Part shown: positions 1-11,430 of the stretch, piece after piece | Layout: every line of letters begins with the position of its first letter | Numbering within the stretch: the first letter of the stretch is position 1 | NCBI GenBank assembly: GCA_030340625.1 | Contig: JAOPHQ010002012.1 | Location: 103,501-167,500, forward strand | Direction of reading: 5' to 3' | Length of the DNA: 64,000 bases | From: Merluccius polli | Taxonomy: Eukaryota; Chordata; Actinopteri; Gadiformes; Merlucciidae | Position numbers and translations under genes: made by a program | The notes under the pieces: generated by a model | Told to the model about the DNA's origin: nothing | The model's database searches: none | The model's input: the letters and a program-made list of their open reading frames with translations, nothing else

Positions 1-148
1 GTTAACACAAGAGGACAACAAGTTAACACAAGAGGACAACAAGTTAACACAACGGGACAGCAAGTTAACACAAGCGGACAACAAGTTAACACAAGGGGAC
101 AACAAGTTAACACAAGGGGACAACAAGTTAACACAAGGACAACAAGGG
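1..148. repeat. 21-bp tandem satellite at the window edge
   Basis: Seven units of a 21-bp motif beginning gttaacacaagaggacaa run from the first base. Units differ by one to three substitutions and the last is about 19 bp. The array may continue beyond the window. No gene is visible around it. Confidence 0.93.
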
Positions 149-484
149 GAAACAACAACAGAGTTACAGGAAGATCCCTCATAAGAGAGTGGCTTGGCTC
201 CTAATGAGGTTGTGCTGGGTTGTGATGCTGGTGGTGTGGTGGCATTGGGTTGGGGTTATGGTTAGGGTTTAGGCGTTAGACGACCAAGGTCTTGAGATGA
301 TCGGAGAGACAGCACCTTGGACTTAAGAGACCTTGGTCTGAGCCCAAGGTCCTGTCTGTGTGGAGCTTGTATGCTCGTCCCTGGGTCTGGGTTCACCTCT
401 AAAGTCCTGCTGGAGAGGCTGGTGCGAGGTCATGTCACATAAGCATGTGGGAGTGTCACATAAGCATGTGTGAGTGTGTACATG

Positions 485-519
485 CGTGTGTGTGTGTGCG
501 TGTGTGTGTGTGTGTGTGT
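485..519. repeat. (GT)n microsatellite
   Basis: Imperfect GT dinucleotide tract. The reading frames through it are repeat translation, not genes. Confidence 0.9.
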
Positions 520-714
520 TTATATATTATCGACTTGCTTTTATGTGATGCCGTCTTTTTATCCTTTTTTCCTTTTAATCATTCAGTTGAATGGATTCTT
601 AGTTGTATGTATTTGTTTTATTGTTTATCATATTTTATTAACTTTTTACTTTGTATTTTTATTTTATTATTTTATTTAACTTTATTAATTATCTCTCATG
701 CAAGCTTATTTGCA

Positions 715-860
715 TATTTCTTCGGCTTGTATACTCAACCCAAATCCTGTGAGTGTGCTTCCTTACTAATTTGTATTGTTATCTACATGAGAGGTTTTGG
801 TCTGTTAAAGCGCTTTGTAAACAAGGTGCTATATGAATAAAGTTATAATAATAATAATAG
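715..860 (+). mobile_element. LINE 3' end (L2/CR1-like tail)
   Basis: The stretch ends with the typical tail of fish L2-like LINEs: an aaagcgctttgtaaacaagg block, then gctatatgaataaagtt, then an (ATA)n tail at about 846-859. Only the 3' end is present, as expected from 5'-truncated insertion. Family assignment is from memory of the tail type. Confidence 0.6.
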
Positions 861-879
861 TCATCATCATCATCATCAT

Positions 880-1928
880 TAGTAATGCGCGATATAAACG
901 ATATACGATATAAACGATAAAAAATGGCCCACGATAGAGATTTTAATTCTATGCTCTATCGTGATAACGCATGTTGATCACGCAATCTTCCCGTGACCCG
1001 CGACATTTAGAACGACGAGCTGCAACCGGCTGCAACGCGTCATCTGGTAAACATGGCTGAAGGCGAAACGGAGCAGCTAGAACTCGTGAAAAAGACCGGT
1101 GCAACTTCCGTAATTTGGAATTGATTTGGATTTAAGCCGTTTGATGAGAAAAAAGAAAAGAAAACGAGAAAACATTTTCTTTAGCTGCCACGCAGCGTCC
1201 CAGGAGCGGCGCGCCGCGCCGCGCCGCAGCGCTATCATTCCGTAGCATTCTATATTTGACGCGAGCCGTTGCTGAACAGATCGACCGGGCAGGAAGTGAA
1301 ATAGTAAAAGCCATAGAGCATCCGGTTACTTTTCAAAAATAAAAACACCCTCCCGATCAAACACGGCCACAAATCGTTCTCGTTTATAACTGACTGTCTA
1401 TAGGCTACAGCACAACACTATATATGTATACTGGAAGGATTTTCTTTATTTAAATACTTTCCATTTTGCACTTTTATGTTTTCATTTGAAACATCTGTGC
1501 ACTACACTTGGAATACTTTTCTTTATTTAAAATAGCCATGCCTAATACTGGAAGTATTTACCTAATTCACAGTATCTGTTCAGGTAAGAAAGTTTATGTT
1601 TAAGAAATATGTTTTTATATAAGTATCTGTCATTACAAAGAAGTATTTTCAGTACAGTGTCTGTTCCTTAAAAAGACAAGGTTTTTTTAAATTTATCTGC
1701 AACATTATGTTTACTGTACTGTGATTACAGTTTTGCACAATAAATGTATGTCTACATACTGCTTTCTTTCTTTTTTAAATACATTTAGCAGTTTGGCTTT
1801 CCTTAGGGTCTATGTAACCTGTTCTGAAATGGTTTTATTATAATTTATATATCGTGATATGTATCGTTATCGCAAGAGGCTGCAATGTATATCGCAATAT
1901 GGATTTTAGGCCATATCGCCCATCCCTA
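880..1928. mobile_element. hAT-like non-autonomous DNA transposon inside an (ATC)n tract
   Basis: The left end reads tagtaatgcgcgatata. The reverse complement of the right end reads tagggatgggcgatatgg. The 8-bp flanks are identical (atcatcat at 872-879 and 1929-1936), the duplication length of hAT elements. Because both flanks lie in an (ATC)n microsatellite the duplication is weaker evidence than usual. No transposase frame is present in the 1.05 kb, so it is a non-autonomous or degraded copy. Confidence 0.7.
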
Positions 1929-3539
1929 ATCATCATCATCATCATCATCATCATCATTTAGGCTTTTAGTATATTATAGGCTAAGCAGAATCCTGTCAGG
2001 TGAACACTTACTCTTATAATAAAATACTATAATAAACCTCACATCCCTGTTGTCCCTGTACCAACAAAGACATCACAATCAATATTCACTAGAGACACTT
2101 TGTGACACTGTACCATTTTCAAAAGCCAAGCTATTTTATGCAGCCTATGGTTGAAACACATGTCATTATTTTCCCAATGATTGCTTTTAAAGATTATGTT
2201 TTCCCAGTCAAGGAAATACAAAAGAAATGATTCTTTCAAAACAATCACTCCAGGAACCAGTATATATAATAACATTTATTACATATCCAATAGTGTTTCA
2301 ACCTTTAGCAATTAAATCCTAAATGCATTGAAAGTCGCCCTGGCCATGTACTAAGGTGGTTCTGGAGAAGTAAGGAGTGAGGACTAACCATCATCACCGC
2401 CAGCACTTCAGCGCTGGTCTACAACACTTCACAAGGAGTTACCAGGTGTCATTTTGACCAATGGTGTCTTGAAGCAATCTGTTTTAGGTGCACCAGGTTC
2501 AATGAGGTTAAATGAATCGCCTCCACTGTCAGTATTAGCTTTTCCGATTTTTTTCTTATTAAGGGCGACATGGCTTTCCAATACGTATAGCGCTAGCACA
2601 GGCTTCTATCAATAAGAGATGTTGTTAGCGGTCAAGCATGGAAGACCTAAAGGTTAGGCCACTTTATTAGATTGCGGGTCAGTGATTTCTTTATTCACCG
2701 CTATAGGTCACCTTGTCCACATGTTGTCGGCCATCGCTATAGCAACAGCAAGCTCCAAGGCGATGGGGTCACACTTAAATTTGAGCCCGTCTATTCAAGC
2801 TCTAGCTTAGATGCTCAATGACTAATTAGCCAACCAATTATGTGGCTTTCTTTCACTATGTTTTCCTTTCCCTTTGCTGTTGTTGTGGTTGTGCTAAAAT
2901 GCGCTTTGTTCCTTCAGAGCAAAATATTTCAAGGACCGTTATTATATGCAATCTCTATCAGAACATCAGCCTTGGCCCCCTGAGTGTTGCTTGTCTGTAA
3001 GTAGTTTCAGCAGAAGAAGTGCTTTTCCATCATCAGAAATAATGTTGGAGGGAGCCATAGAATGGATGGCACTTGAGCCGGTGTTTGACTACTGCCTCTG
3101 ATGGAGGCAGCAGATAGGGGGGCCGGTGGAGATGTTAAATCGGACTTCTTCAAAATTGAGTTTTGGGAGAGTGGCTCAAAGTGGCTGAAAGTCAGCAATA
3201 GCAAAACGAATCTCAGTCTTCTTGAGAAAACTTGCTCGCTTTCTTCAACGGTTCACTTTCCACGCTGAGGCAACATAACAGACATGCCGACTCCCTTATG
3301 AGGTCAGGCACACGGCCCCAGATGTGGAGGATGACGCGCCATACTTGGCTTTTCCAACGCCGTGTCTTGGACCGGCGCATCCCACAGAGGCTGCCACCGT
3401 AGCTTACGTCTAACGCATCATCTTCACGTTATAAAGAACCACCAACGAATCACGCAACGCAGAAAGATAAATGCAAACACCGGCATAGACACACTCCCGC
3501 AGTCGTACCTGCGATTGCTAGCCCACACAAAGGTAAAAT
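1929..3539. other. Intergenic stretch without recognisable gene
   Basis: An (ATC)n tract runs to about 1957. The rest is low-complexity or unique sequence. Short open frames (for example minus-strand 2039-2275 and 3007-3204) have no recognisable domain, no splice context and no coding bias that I can see. Confidence 0.6.
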
Positions 3540-3660
3540 GTTTTCATTTACATTCACATTTACATTTAGGGCATTTTGCAGACGCTTTTGTCCGAAGCGA
3601 CTTAAGTACATTTGTTAGAAGAAAGTGCAGTATATCGCTATCGGTAGAGTAAGGATTTCA
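3540..3660 (-). mobile_element. SINE fragment (tail region)
   Basis: The block gcagacgcttttgtccgaag followed by cgacttaagtac is the reverse complement of the tail of a SINE that recurs here, read on the other strand as ctttggataaaagcgtctgc. Other copies lie near 9.6, 16.27, 61.87 and 63.05 kb. Only the tail part is clear. Confidence 0.65.
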
Positions 3661-3799
3661 CAAGAACAAGTTTCAAGCACACCTAATTGCTAAGTCAACC
3701 GATTGCTAGAATACAAAGGAGATAAGTGTGAAAATACTAAGCGCAGAATATCAAAGTAAGAGCCAGGACATGCAAACTAGAATAATTGCAAAGTTTTTT

Positions 3800-4340
3800 T
3801 TAATTAGTGGGAGGGGGAGGGGTAGTAGAGGAAGGATGCTAAGCGGGGTCCAGATGAGCTCTGAACAGGTGGGGCTTGAGTCTCTTGCAGAAGCCACCAT
3901 AGTGGCGCCAAGACCGAGAAGAGTTGGGACTTAGCTGTGCGACCTTTGCTCGCTCTCAGGGATGGCGGTACCAGCCGGCCGGCCAAGGGCTGTAGCCGGG
4001 CGTGGGGTCTGACTAGTGCCTGGAGGTGGGTCGGGGCGGTTCCGTTGACGGCCTTGTAGGTCAGTACCGTCGTCTTCAATTTGATACGAGCTGCTACAGG
4101 GAGCCGCTGGAGGTCACGGAAGAGAGGAGGGGTCATGTGGGACGACTTCGGCAGGTCGAACACGAGTCGTGCTGCTGCATTCTGGATGCGCTGCAGAGGC
4201 TTGATCGCTGAGGCAGGGAGTCCAGCCAGGAGCGAGTTGCAGTAGTCGACCGTGAGTTGCTTCCCTCGTGAGGAAGGGTCGGATCCGGCGGATGTTGTGG
4301 AGAGCAAATCTGCAGGATCGGGTCACCGCGGCGATGTTCG
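3800..4340 (-). mobile_element. LINE reverse-transcriptase C-terminal remnant
   Basis: The minus-strand frame over 3804-4307 encodes DYCNSLLAGLP, then LQRIQNAAARLVFDLP, then LPVAARIKLKTTVLTYKA and LVPPSLRASKG. This is the characteristic C-terminal end of the reverse transcriptase of L2/CR1/Rex1-type LINEs. The catalytic core and endonuclease are absent, so it is a dead 5'-truncated copy. The precise clade cannot be fixed by eye. Confidence 0.85.
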
Positions 4341-4954
4341 CTTTACTTCTCTCAATTCTGCTCAGACCTGTTTGTATAAACTTTACTTTTTTGATGTCGT
4401 CTTCTTGTCTGGTACTTTATATTATGTTTACAGGTGTAAGAAATGCCTTCTCATTATCATCATGATCTTTCCTATTTCTTTACCGGTGCTGACCAGTGGG
4501 TCTGGGTACACTTGTTGGGTGTCCGGTTGGCTGGTCGCCTGATTACACGGGTTCCTGTGGGTTTGGCGATGATAGATAACGCCATGATTAATGTTAGACG
4601 TAGTATTGTGTTGTGTTGTGATGATTAAAATCTGTTTGGGAAAAACATTCATACGAGCAGGGGCTTGCACTGTATGCTCCTCAGAATGATTAATATGCAA
4701 TAATGACCGCCGTTGAAGACACTGAGATATTTCGACAGCCTTGACATTTTGTAAGATAAAATATATGAACTCAGGACTGAGAGAAAAGCACCCTTATGGA
4801 GCAGTGTAAATCAGAGGTGTGTGCGTGTGTGTGTGGGCGGGGGGGGTTCATACTCACTTGCTTGTGTATCCACAGCGACACATTTTGTGGTTGTTTTGTT
4901 TGTGGTTGGTCATAATAACAGTCACTTGTACCTCTTGTTCTTCTCAGCAAGAGG

Positions 4955-5120
4955 CAGGGGCGGACTGGCCATCTGTGCGTTCTGGAAAAGTCCAGAACGG
5001 CCGTCAACAATCGCGCAGCACCCCCCCCCCCCCCCCCCCCCCCCGTCAACAATCGCGCAACCCCAAGGCCGGTCCAGGACAAAATTGCCCGGGCCGATTT
5101 TTGTTCCCAGTCCGCCCCTG
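4955..5120. mobile_element. 166-bp hAT-like MITE with perfect 8-bp target duplication
   Basis: Terminal inverted repeats CAGGGGCGGACTGG (4955-4968) and CCAGTCCGCCCCTG (5107-5120) match over 14 bp. Both sides carry the same 8-bp duplication gcaagagg (4947-4954 and 5121-5128). Inside, a C24 run at 5021-5044 is bracketed by two direct copies of cgtcaacaatcgcgca. There is no coding capacity, so it moved with another element's transposase. Confidence 0.88.
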
Positions 5121-5389
5121 GCAAGAGGGCAAGATGAAACTGGCTCTCCTCCATGCTCCTTTCTTAGCCTTTGTAGAAAGCCCTCAATGTGTGTGTCCAT
5201 TCATACACCCTCCTGCTATCCATTAAAGATCAGGGCTGGCTAGAGTGAATGGAGATGGAGATGGATGAGGAAATCATTATACCACTGTTTCTTTGCTGAA
5301 ACCAAGCACTCATCATTACAAATCCAGATGCCTGGCCAATTAGGCATGGACCTGCACAGCCCTGAGACTGAATGTTTCAGGAGAGAGGT

Positions 5390-5640
5390 AGACACACATA
5401 CATACACACACATACATACACACGCACACACTCGTTCCATCTCGTGTACTTACACAGACTGTCGCACACATGCATGCAAATATGTACCAGAACATGGAAA
5501 TGCAAATACAGACATGCTTGCAAGTGACACAAACACACTGAGGTGCTCATGTGTGCATGAGCCTACAGACACACACAGGCACAAGCACACATTTGCATGC
5601 ATGCAAATATACAAACATACACACACACACAGCAGTCACT
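5390..5640. repeat. Scattered CA-rich microsatellite region
   Basis: Short interrupted CA, CATA and CAGA tracts (about 5391-5432 and 5568-5632). The overlapping frames are repeat translation. Confidence 0.7.
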
Positions 5641-5860
5641 CCATATTAGTGCTATGTTAATGCCATGCAAGGTATTCTCAAAACAATCTGTCTTACCAGG
5701 AGATGGAGAATCCAAAGTGGAGGTGGAACCAATCATTCTGTGACCATCAACATAATGCATAGCTTAGTCAACATGCAGATAATGGATGCCTAATGAACGT
5801 AGGCAAATGCGTGTCATTCAAAATGTAACTTATGTGTGCATTATGTCATGTATGTTATTT

Positions 5861-7100
5861 AGGTAACACTTTATATTAGGGTACAAATATTTACCATTAA
5901 CTAGTTGCTTATTAGCATGCATAGTAGTAGCATACTGGCTCTTTATTAGTCATTATAAAGCACGTATTAATGCCTTATTCTGCATGACCAACTCCAACTA
6001 CTACGCCATTAGTCAAGAGTTGTCCCTCAATAACCTCCTAATTACTACTTAATGATAAATAAGGAAGGTGTTGTACATGAATTACAATCTTAATAGGCCT
6101 GATAAGGTGGTAGTACCACCAGAATAGTCATTCTCCCTTAATAACACTTCAATCAATAGGGTCTGTTCATTGCAGTAGTTGTGTGCTATAATGGGTGTGA
6201 AGAGGAGGCAACTTTAGATTAGGGAATGTAGTGTATTTTCTGTTACAGGTTGTTCTCCTTATTTCTTTTGTTCATCATATTCACTCATTCTTTACACAAA
6301 GAATGCTTCTGCTCTAGGAGAAGAACACAGAGGTGTCCTCTTACAACTTAGAAACATATAGATAAACCTAAATGCTAACGGTGTAAATTAAAGGAGACAA
6401 ACAGACACCCCTAAGTGCTAATTGTTCACGTTAAAAGCTCTCTCCCATGTCCTGGGACTTTGGGGTTATCTTGGTCATAAAATCTAAACGTTATCTGCTA
6501 GCCAGGGAGGGCAGTTTCGGCCCTCGGAAATGAGCCAAGTATGGTATGGTCTGGCTCAGGCCTATAAGAAGTGTGTGCATTAGAGAGGATTCGGGTTTCG
6601 GACCCCATTGGGGGATTCGGACCCAGATTCGGAGAAGATTCGGCCACCATTCAGATGCATAGAATGTCATCCCGCTTGTGTTCTCTGTTAAATAAAAAGT
6701 TATTTACTCAGACACTTTTGGGAGCGGACCTCCATCATTTCATCATCCACAGACCAGTATTCTGGCAGCCGAGAAGAATATACTACAGGAACGTGTGTGG
6801 GTTAATAAGTGTCAAACTACTAGTGAATTAGTTATGAGCAAGACCTCACATCAGAATGGGGAACATATTCTGAGTTAGAAAGACTTAATTTATAGTTACT
6901 TGGACAATATCACTTGAAGTTTTGTGTTTTGTTACATAAGAACAACTTCCTTATTTACTATCAATAAGCGGTCATTGGGAGGTTATTGAGGGAAAACTCT
7001 TAGTTAATGACCTAGTAGTTGTAGACTATGGTCATGCAGAATAAGGCATTAATAACTAATTCATAATGACTAATAAAAAGCCAGTATGCTACTAATATGG
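5861..7100. mobile_element. DNA-transposon-like element with long inverted arms
   Basis: About 5915-6045 is the reverse complement of about 6970-7100. Shared blocks include taatgccttattctgcatga on the left against tcatgcagaataaggcatta on the right, and ggttattgaggga. The arms are around 130 bp with high identity and an 870-bp spacer. The left side extends outward into taacactttatattagggta, a common end of fish MITEs. The matching outer right end is not visible, so the right terminus is probably lost. No transposase is encoded. Confidence 0.75.
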
Positions 7101-8225
7101 TGGCAGATGGCGAAAGGGGGAGGAGTATAATGTATAAACCCGACTTTGGCGACTACTACAGTCGCCCAATGGCAGGCTTGGGTGGGGTTATGCCAACAGC
7201 CTACATCTGATAAGCCAGACTAAGCAGAAACTAGATGCTAGTCCTTAATTTTGATATGTATACATAGGCCTACTATCATTTTTACCATTACTCTCTGTGG
7301 CCTTTACTTACAAGGCCAGTAACAGATGCTGATTGTGACTGAGCAATAGACACTGTTGTTCATTGCAGTCACGCACAGGAGCTAGGAACTCAAGGGCTAA
7401 CACTGACACATTTATCTTTCATACCACAGTGTTGTTGCGTACTTGATTCTGATTGGTCAATAACGTTGCTAGGGTGTGCATTATTTTTCAATGACGGGAC
7501 ACCTCTGCCTTTTATCAGTTCCCAATCAATGCGCTACAAATACAACCTTCACAACAACAGATAAATGCTGTTGCAACAAAAAGGATGTTGCTTGACAACA
7601 CAAAAACAAGAGGAGAATATTTTCATTCGATTTAAGTCGCTAAAAAAACAATAACGTCATAGACGAAAGGACCTTATATCCCATAGTTGCTGGTAACTGT
7701 GGTAGTAGAATGAAAGCACTTACTACCCCAGTGGTACGCTCCAATAACGCGGCCCCCTGTTGTGGTTTGGTCTTTACGTAATTACTTGAAAGTGAGAAGC
7801 AGTCGCTGCACGTTTGGAAAATTAGTTATTTCCACCGGCAAAAATCCAAAGGTTGTGATGCATAATTGATGAGGTCGAGGTGATTTCTTTGGGGTGACCT
7901 CAAACCTCAAATCACATTTTGGTACAAGGCTCAGCTCACATGATACATCATGATATGCCTGATATGTCTTTCACGCACACCTTTGGAAAATCAAAGTCCC
8001 GTGAACGCACACACAAAAGACCAGTGGGCAAGCAGCCGGTGTGCCTGTGTCTCACAGTTTGCCGTCCACCGCCGAACAACCGCCTCCCTGCATCATCCGC
8101 CGTCCCTCGCACCCTCCACACCCCTCTCCACTCGACCCTCTTCACTCAGCCACCCCCCTCCCCACTAAGTGCAGAAGCCTGTAAAGGCACCAGTATGCCT
8201 ACATGATAACCGGTCCCCAGCTGCG

Positions 8226-8228
<3 letters not shown>
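7101..8228. other. Intergenic stretch without recognisable gene
   Basis: Unique or old repeat sequence. Overlapping open frames at 7919-8206 show no domain and lie in a proline/serine-biased CT-rich stretch next to the GA microsatellite. Confidence 0.5.
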
Positions 8229-8291
<63 letters not shown>

Positions 8292-8334
8292 CAGAGAGAG
8301 AGAGAGACAGAGAGACAGAGAGACAGAGAGACGG
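8229..8334. repeat. (GA)n microsatellite
   Basis: About 106 bp of GA with a few GACA interruptions in the right half. Confidence 0.95.
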
Positions 8335-9149
8335 AGAACTGCCTTGTGTGCAGCAATTATCAGCCTTGACAGGCTAGAAGCTTCCCCACCACTCCTGAAG
8401 AGCCTGGGGAAGATTTATTCATCAGACGGGAACTAGGAACTGCTTCAAGGCTGCTGCTGCCGTGTATATGCTTTAAATCTCAAATCGTTTTCATAGGAAT
8501 TGATTTGCAAAAAACATAAAGATGTAATATGGGAGGGCTTCGAGGAGAGTTTTGCCTGAATGTTTAGAGATCTTCATTCCGGTATTTGAGCGTTGTCTGT
8601 TTACCAAGTGCTTCCTGCCAATAGTAATGGCCTCAACTATTTCCTTATCCTGTCACTTCACTTTATTTGATCCTTTCCCTCTGGGAAGTTAAACAGTTAA
8701 ACATTGCAAACATTTCATATGCAGTGATTCTGAGACATAACACCTAAGTTATAAGTTAATATATTATATATTACTAATATATGATACTTATGGTTGATGC
8801 CACTGTGATTTGAAGACCTACTCTCCCATTAAACCCCGTTGTACCCACTGCAGCGATGTCTCCGAGTGACGCAGTGCCATCTACAGAAGTCGAGTTTAGC
8901 CGTGGCAAAGTGAAATCCTAAATAAAGCGGTCAAATAGGACCTGAGGACATAGGACCTTTATACATCACCAATAGACATCTTAACGACGTTAAAGTGTTT
9001 CAGGCTGTAGTTTCACTTTAAGTGGTTCCATTAACATCTGGGATATTAAATGACTCATGTAGAATACAATTATATCGATGAAAGGGAGGCTGGTTATTCT
9101 TCTACTTTGTTTTCAGTGCATGCTTTTAGCCGAAGGGAATTCAATTAAT

Positions 9150-9350
9150 TCAGATACGATATGTCATTAAAGAGCAGGTGGTCGGCCACATAAAGTGAAG
9201 GACGCCGACGTCTTTAGGGTTAGGGTTAGGGTTAGGCTGCAGACGTTGTGGGGACTGAACCCAGAACCTTTCAGATGGGAGTCAAACGGTCCGAGCCCCC
9301 CCCCTACAGAGACAACCGACCAAGTGCAAGACTTCAACTGATTGAGTGAC
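9150..9350 (-). mobile_element. tRNA-derived SINE carrying a telomere-like insert
   Basis: On the minus strand the block ggttctgggttcagtcccc is a B-box-like (RNA polymerase III) motif. The plus-strand tattaaagagcaggt-type tail recurs in copies near 52.2 and 59.8 kb. A short (TTAGGG)n run sits at 9217-9235 within it. Boundaries are approximate. Confidence 0.55.
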
Positions 9351-9509
9351 AAATTGCCAAATCAAAAAAACACCGGGGGTGTATTCATTGTATTGAAAGC
9401 CCCCAATGGTGTAATCAATATCAATCGATATGTAATATTGATCCCAATCTCGCTTGAACGTGAAAAATCACGGCAGCCATCGCTTTTGTTCAAAATGATT
9501 TAAAATGGT

Positions 9510-9685
9510 GAGTGTCTACAGACAGTGGGAAGGAGAGACTCGTGGTTCTTTGACACCCAGCCAAAAGGTTGTGGGTTCGGACGCCGTGGTAGGCTGAAGA
9601 CGTACCTTGACCCCTGACCTGCTCGTTAATGTGGCATAAAACAAATGAAATAGCTTTGGATAAAAGGGTCTGCTAGTGTGATTAG
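9510..9685 (+). mobile_element. tRNA-derived SINE
   Basis: A tRNA-like head contains the B-box-like ggttgtgggttcggacgc. A body with ctgacctgctcgttaatgtg follows, then the tail tagctttggataaaagggtc tgcta. The arrangement matches the other copies listed here in the same order, which supports one SINE family. Confidence 0.65.
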
Positions 9686-9923
9686 ATTAGCCATATCTCG
9701 CACGCCAGCGTTCGCCCAGCGTGAAACGCAGATGAACGGTGTTTATCTCTGCCCTGTTGTCAGCCAGTAGGCAGGATGTTGGATTTAACACGCTGCAGAG
9801 CCGGGAGAACACGCTGCTCCAATACTCAGCAGCCCTGTCCGTCCCAACATCCCACGAGTGAAATCCTACCGAACGTGGCATCGCCTCCAACGTTTAAATC
9901 GCTGTCACAGCTTGAACACAATG

Positions 9924-9954
<31 letters not shown>

Positions 9955-10043
9955 TAGAGAACAGCTTTGGTCTGCCTGATAGAAGTCAATCTCCTTTCAG
10001 TGTTCACTGTGTTGCGGTCTGCACACATGGACTGGACTATACA

Positions 10044-10310
10044 CTAATGTCACAGAACTATACATGTGACACCTCCCATGACACTTCGCTCCATCCAAGA
10101 GGAAGACATCTTCCAAAATATCCTCAAAATACATCCGTGTACATGTGTGAGTGCGCACACACACACACACACACACTTGAACACACACTTGAACACATGG
10201 ATGTACACAGAATACACCGATGTATTTTGAGGACATTTTGGAAGATGTCTTCCTCTTGGCTATGGAGCGAAGTGTCATGGGAGGTGTCACGTGTATAGTT
10301 CTGCATAGGA
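10044..10310. repeat. Large near-perfect hairpin (inverted repeat)
   Basis: The arm at about 10047-10130 (starting gaactatacatgtgacacct) is repeated in reverse complement at about 10225-10308 (ending gtgtatagttctgcat) with only a few mismatches. The spacer contains CA repeats. A third partial copy in the right-arm orientation lies at 10437-10480. The long overlapping frames on both strands here are shadows of this symmetry. Confidence 0.9.
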
Positions 10311-10351
10311 CAACTATACATGTGACATCATTGTATCGTCCAGACCATTGT

Positions 10352-10419
10352 TGACCAGAGAGAGAGAGAGAGAGAGGTATACCTGTTTGTTTGTTTGTTT
10401 GTTTGTTTGTTTGTTTGAC
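10352..10419. repeat. (GA)n followed by (GTTT)n microsatellites
   Basis: GA tract about 10356-10376, then roughly eight GTTT units at 10386-10418. Confidence 0.9.
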
Positions 10420-10521
10420 AGCAAGGCTTGGATCTGGAGCGAAGTGTCATGGGAGGTGTCACATGTATAGTTCTGCATGGTGTATTCAAATAAAACACTT
10501 AAATGGAAACTTCCAGATCAT

Positions 10522-10525
10522 TGTT

Positions 10526-10579
<54 letters not shown>

Positions 10580-10604
10580 CAGAAAGAGAGAGAGAGAGAG
10601 AGGC

Positions 10605-10651
<47 letters not shown>

Positions 10652-10652
10652 C

Positions 10653-10683
<31 letters not shown>

Positions 10684-10728
10684 CAGAAAGAGAGAGAGAG
10701 AGAGGCAGAAAGAGAGAGAGAGAGAGAG
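10522..10728. repeat. Compound (GA)n / GGCAGAAA array
   Basis: GA tracts are interrupted at irregular intervals by the same GGCAGAAA insert at least five times, so a GA microsatellite has been amplified in larger blocks. Confidence 0.92.
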
Positions 10729-10964
10729 CTCTATTTTTATGGAGATAATTTTAATGGTTTTGTCACAGAAATCCCTACCACATTTACAGTAAGACTAAAA
10801 GCATTTGGACCGTCTTTCTAACGATGTTCATGCATATTCAATTAAATCTGAGTTCTGGTTATCGATAATCAACACCTGAACATAATTACAGAGAGCTCCT
10901 TTATGCGTGGGTTGTGGCTTTGCAGATGTGTCAACAGCATCCTTTTTAAGAGTGTGGAAATGGC

Positions 10965-11065
10965 ACATACTATAAAAATAATAATAACAATAATAATAAT
11001 TATATCAATAATACATTCCATTTATATAGCGCTGTTCAAGGTGCTGAAAGACGCTGTACACAGAG
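10965..11065 (-). mobile_element. LINE 3' end with (ATA)n tail
   Basis: The reverse complement reads cttgaacagcgctatataaa followed by an (ATT)n tail, the 3' signature of L2-like LINEs. It is similar to the tail near 0.8 kb but in the opposite orientation. Confidence 0.55.
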
Positions 11066-11134
11066 ACAGGGCAAATGCACTTTAGTACCAGTGCTACGAC
11101 CTAGCACACACACACATACACACAGACATTAACA

Positions 11135-11228
11135 TGAATTGGCAAGGCAAGGCAAGGCAGCTTTATTTATATAGCGCATTTCATACACAATGGCAACTCA
11201 ATGCGCTTTACATAGAATTGAATGAATT
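11135..11228 (-). mobile_element. LINE 3' end fragment, same family as the element at 23.2-25.2 kb
   Basis: The plus strand reads ggcaaggcaaggcagcttta followed by tttatatagcgcatttcatac. The same string with minor changes occurs at 23190-23225, at the 3' end of the larger minus-strand LINE, so this is a 5'-truncated copy. Confidence 0.7.
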
Positions 11229-11230
<2 letters not shown>

Positions 11231-11279
<49 letters not shown>

Positions 11280-11282
11280 GTG

Positions 11283-11342
<60 letters not shown>
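11231..11342. repeat. (GT)n microsatellite
   Basis: GT tract of about 110 bp with GTAG and GTGC interruptions. Confidence 0.95.
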
Positions 11343-11349
<7 letters not shown>

Positions 11350-11406
11350 ATGTGCCTTATGTTGTAAAGAGGAAATAACGTCTAAGGATTCTTCCAAGTG
11401 TGTCAT

Positions 11407-11430
11407 GGGGGGGGGGGGGGGGGGGGGGGG
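11407..11430. repeat. G homopolymer run
   Basis: About 24 consecutive G. Length is likely unreliable in the assembly. Confidence 0.9.

Noticed and set aside
1..148. Possible CRISPR-like array
   Set aside because: The units are contiguous without spacers and the sequence is vertebrate, so it is a satellite.
3362..3652. 96-residue plus-strand open frame
   Set aside because: Its C-terminal half is a SINE tail and the rest has no recognisable domain.
10391..10792. Arg-Glu repeat open frames here and at 8203 and 46699
   Set aside because: Translations of (GA)n microsatellites.
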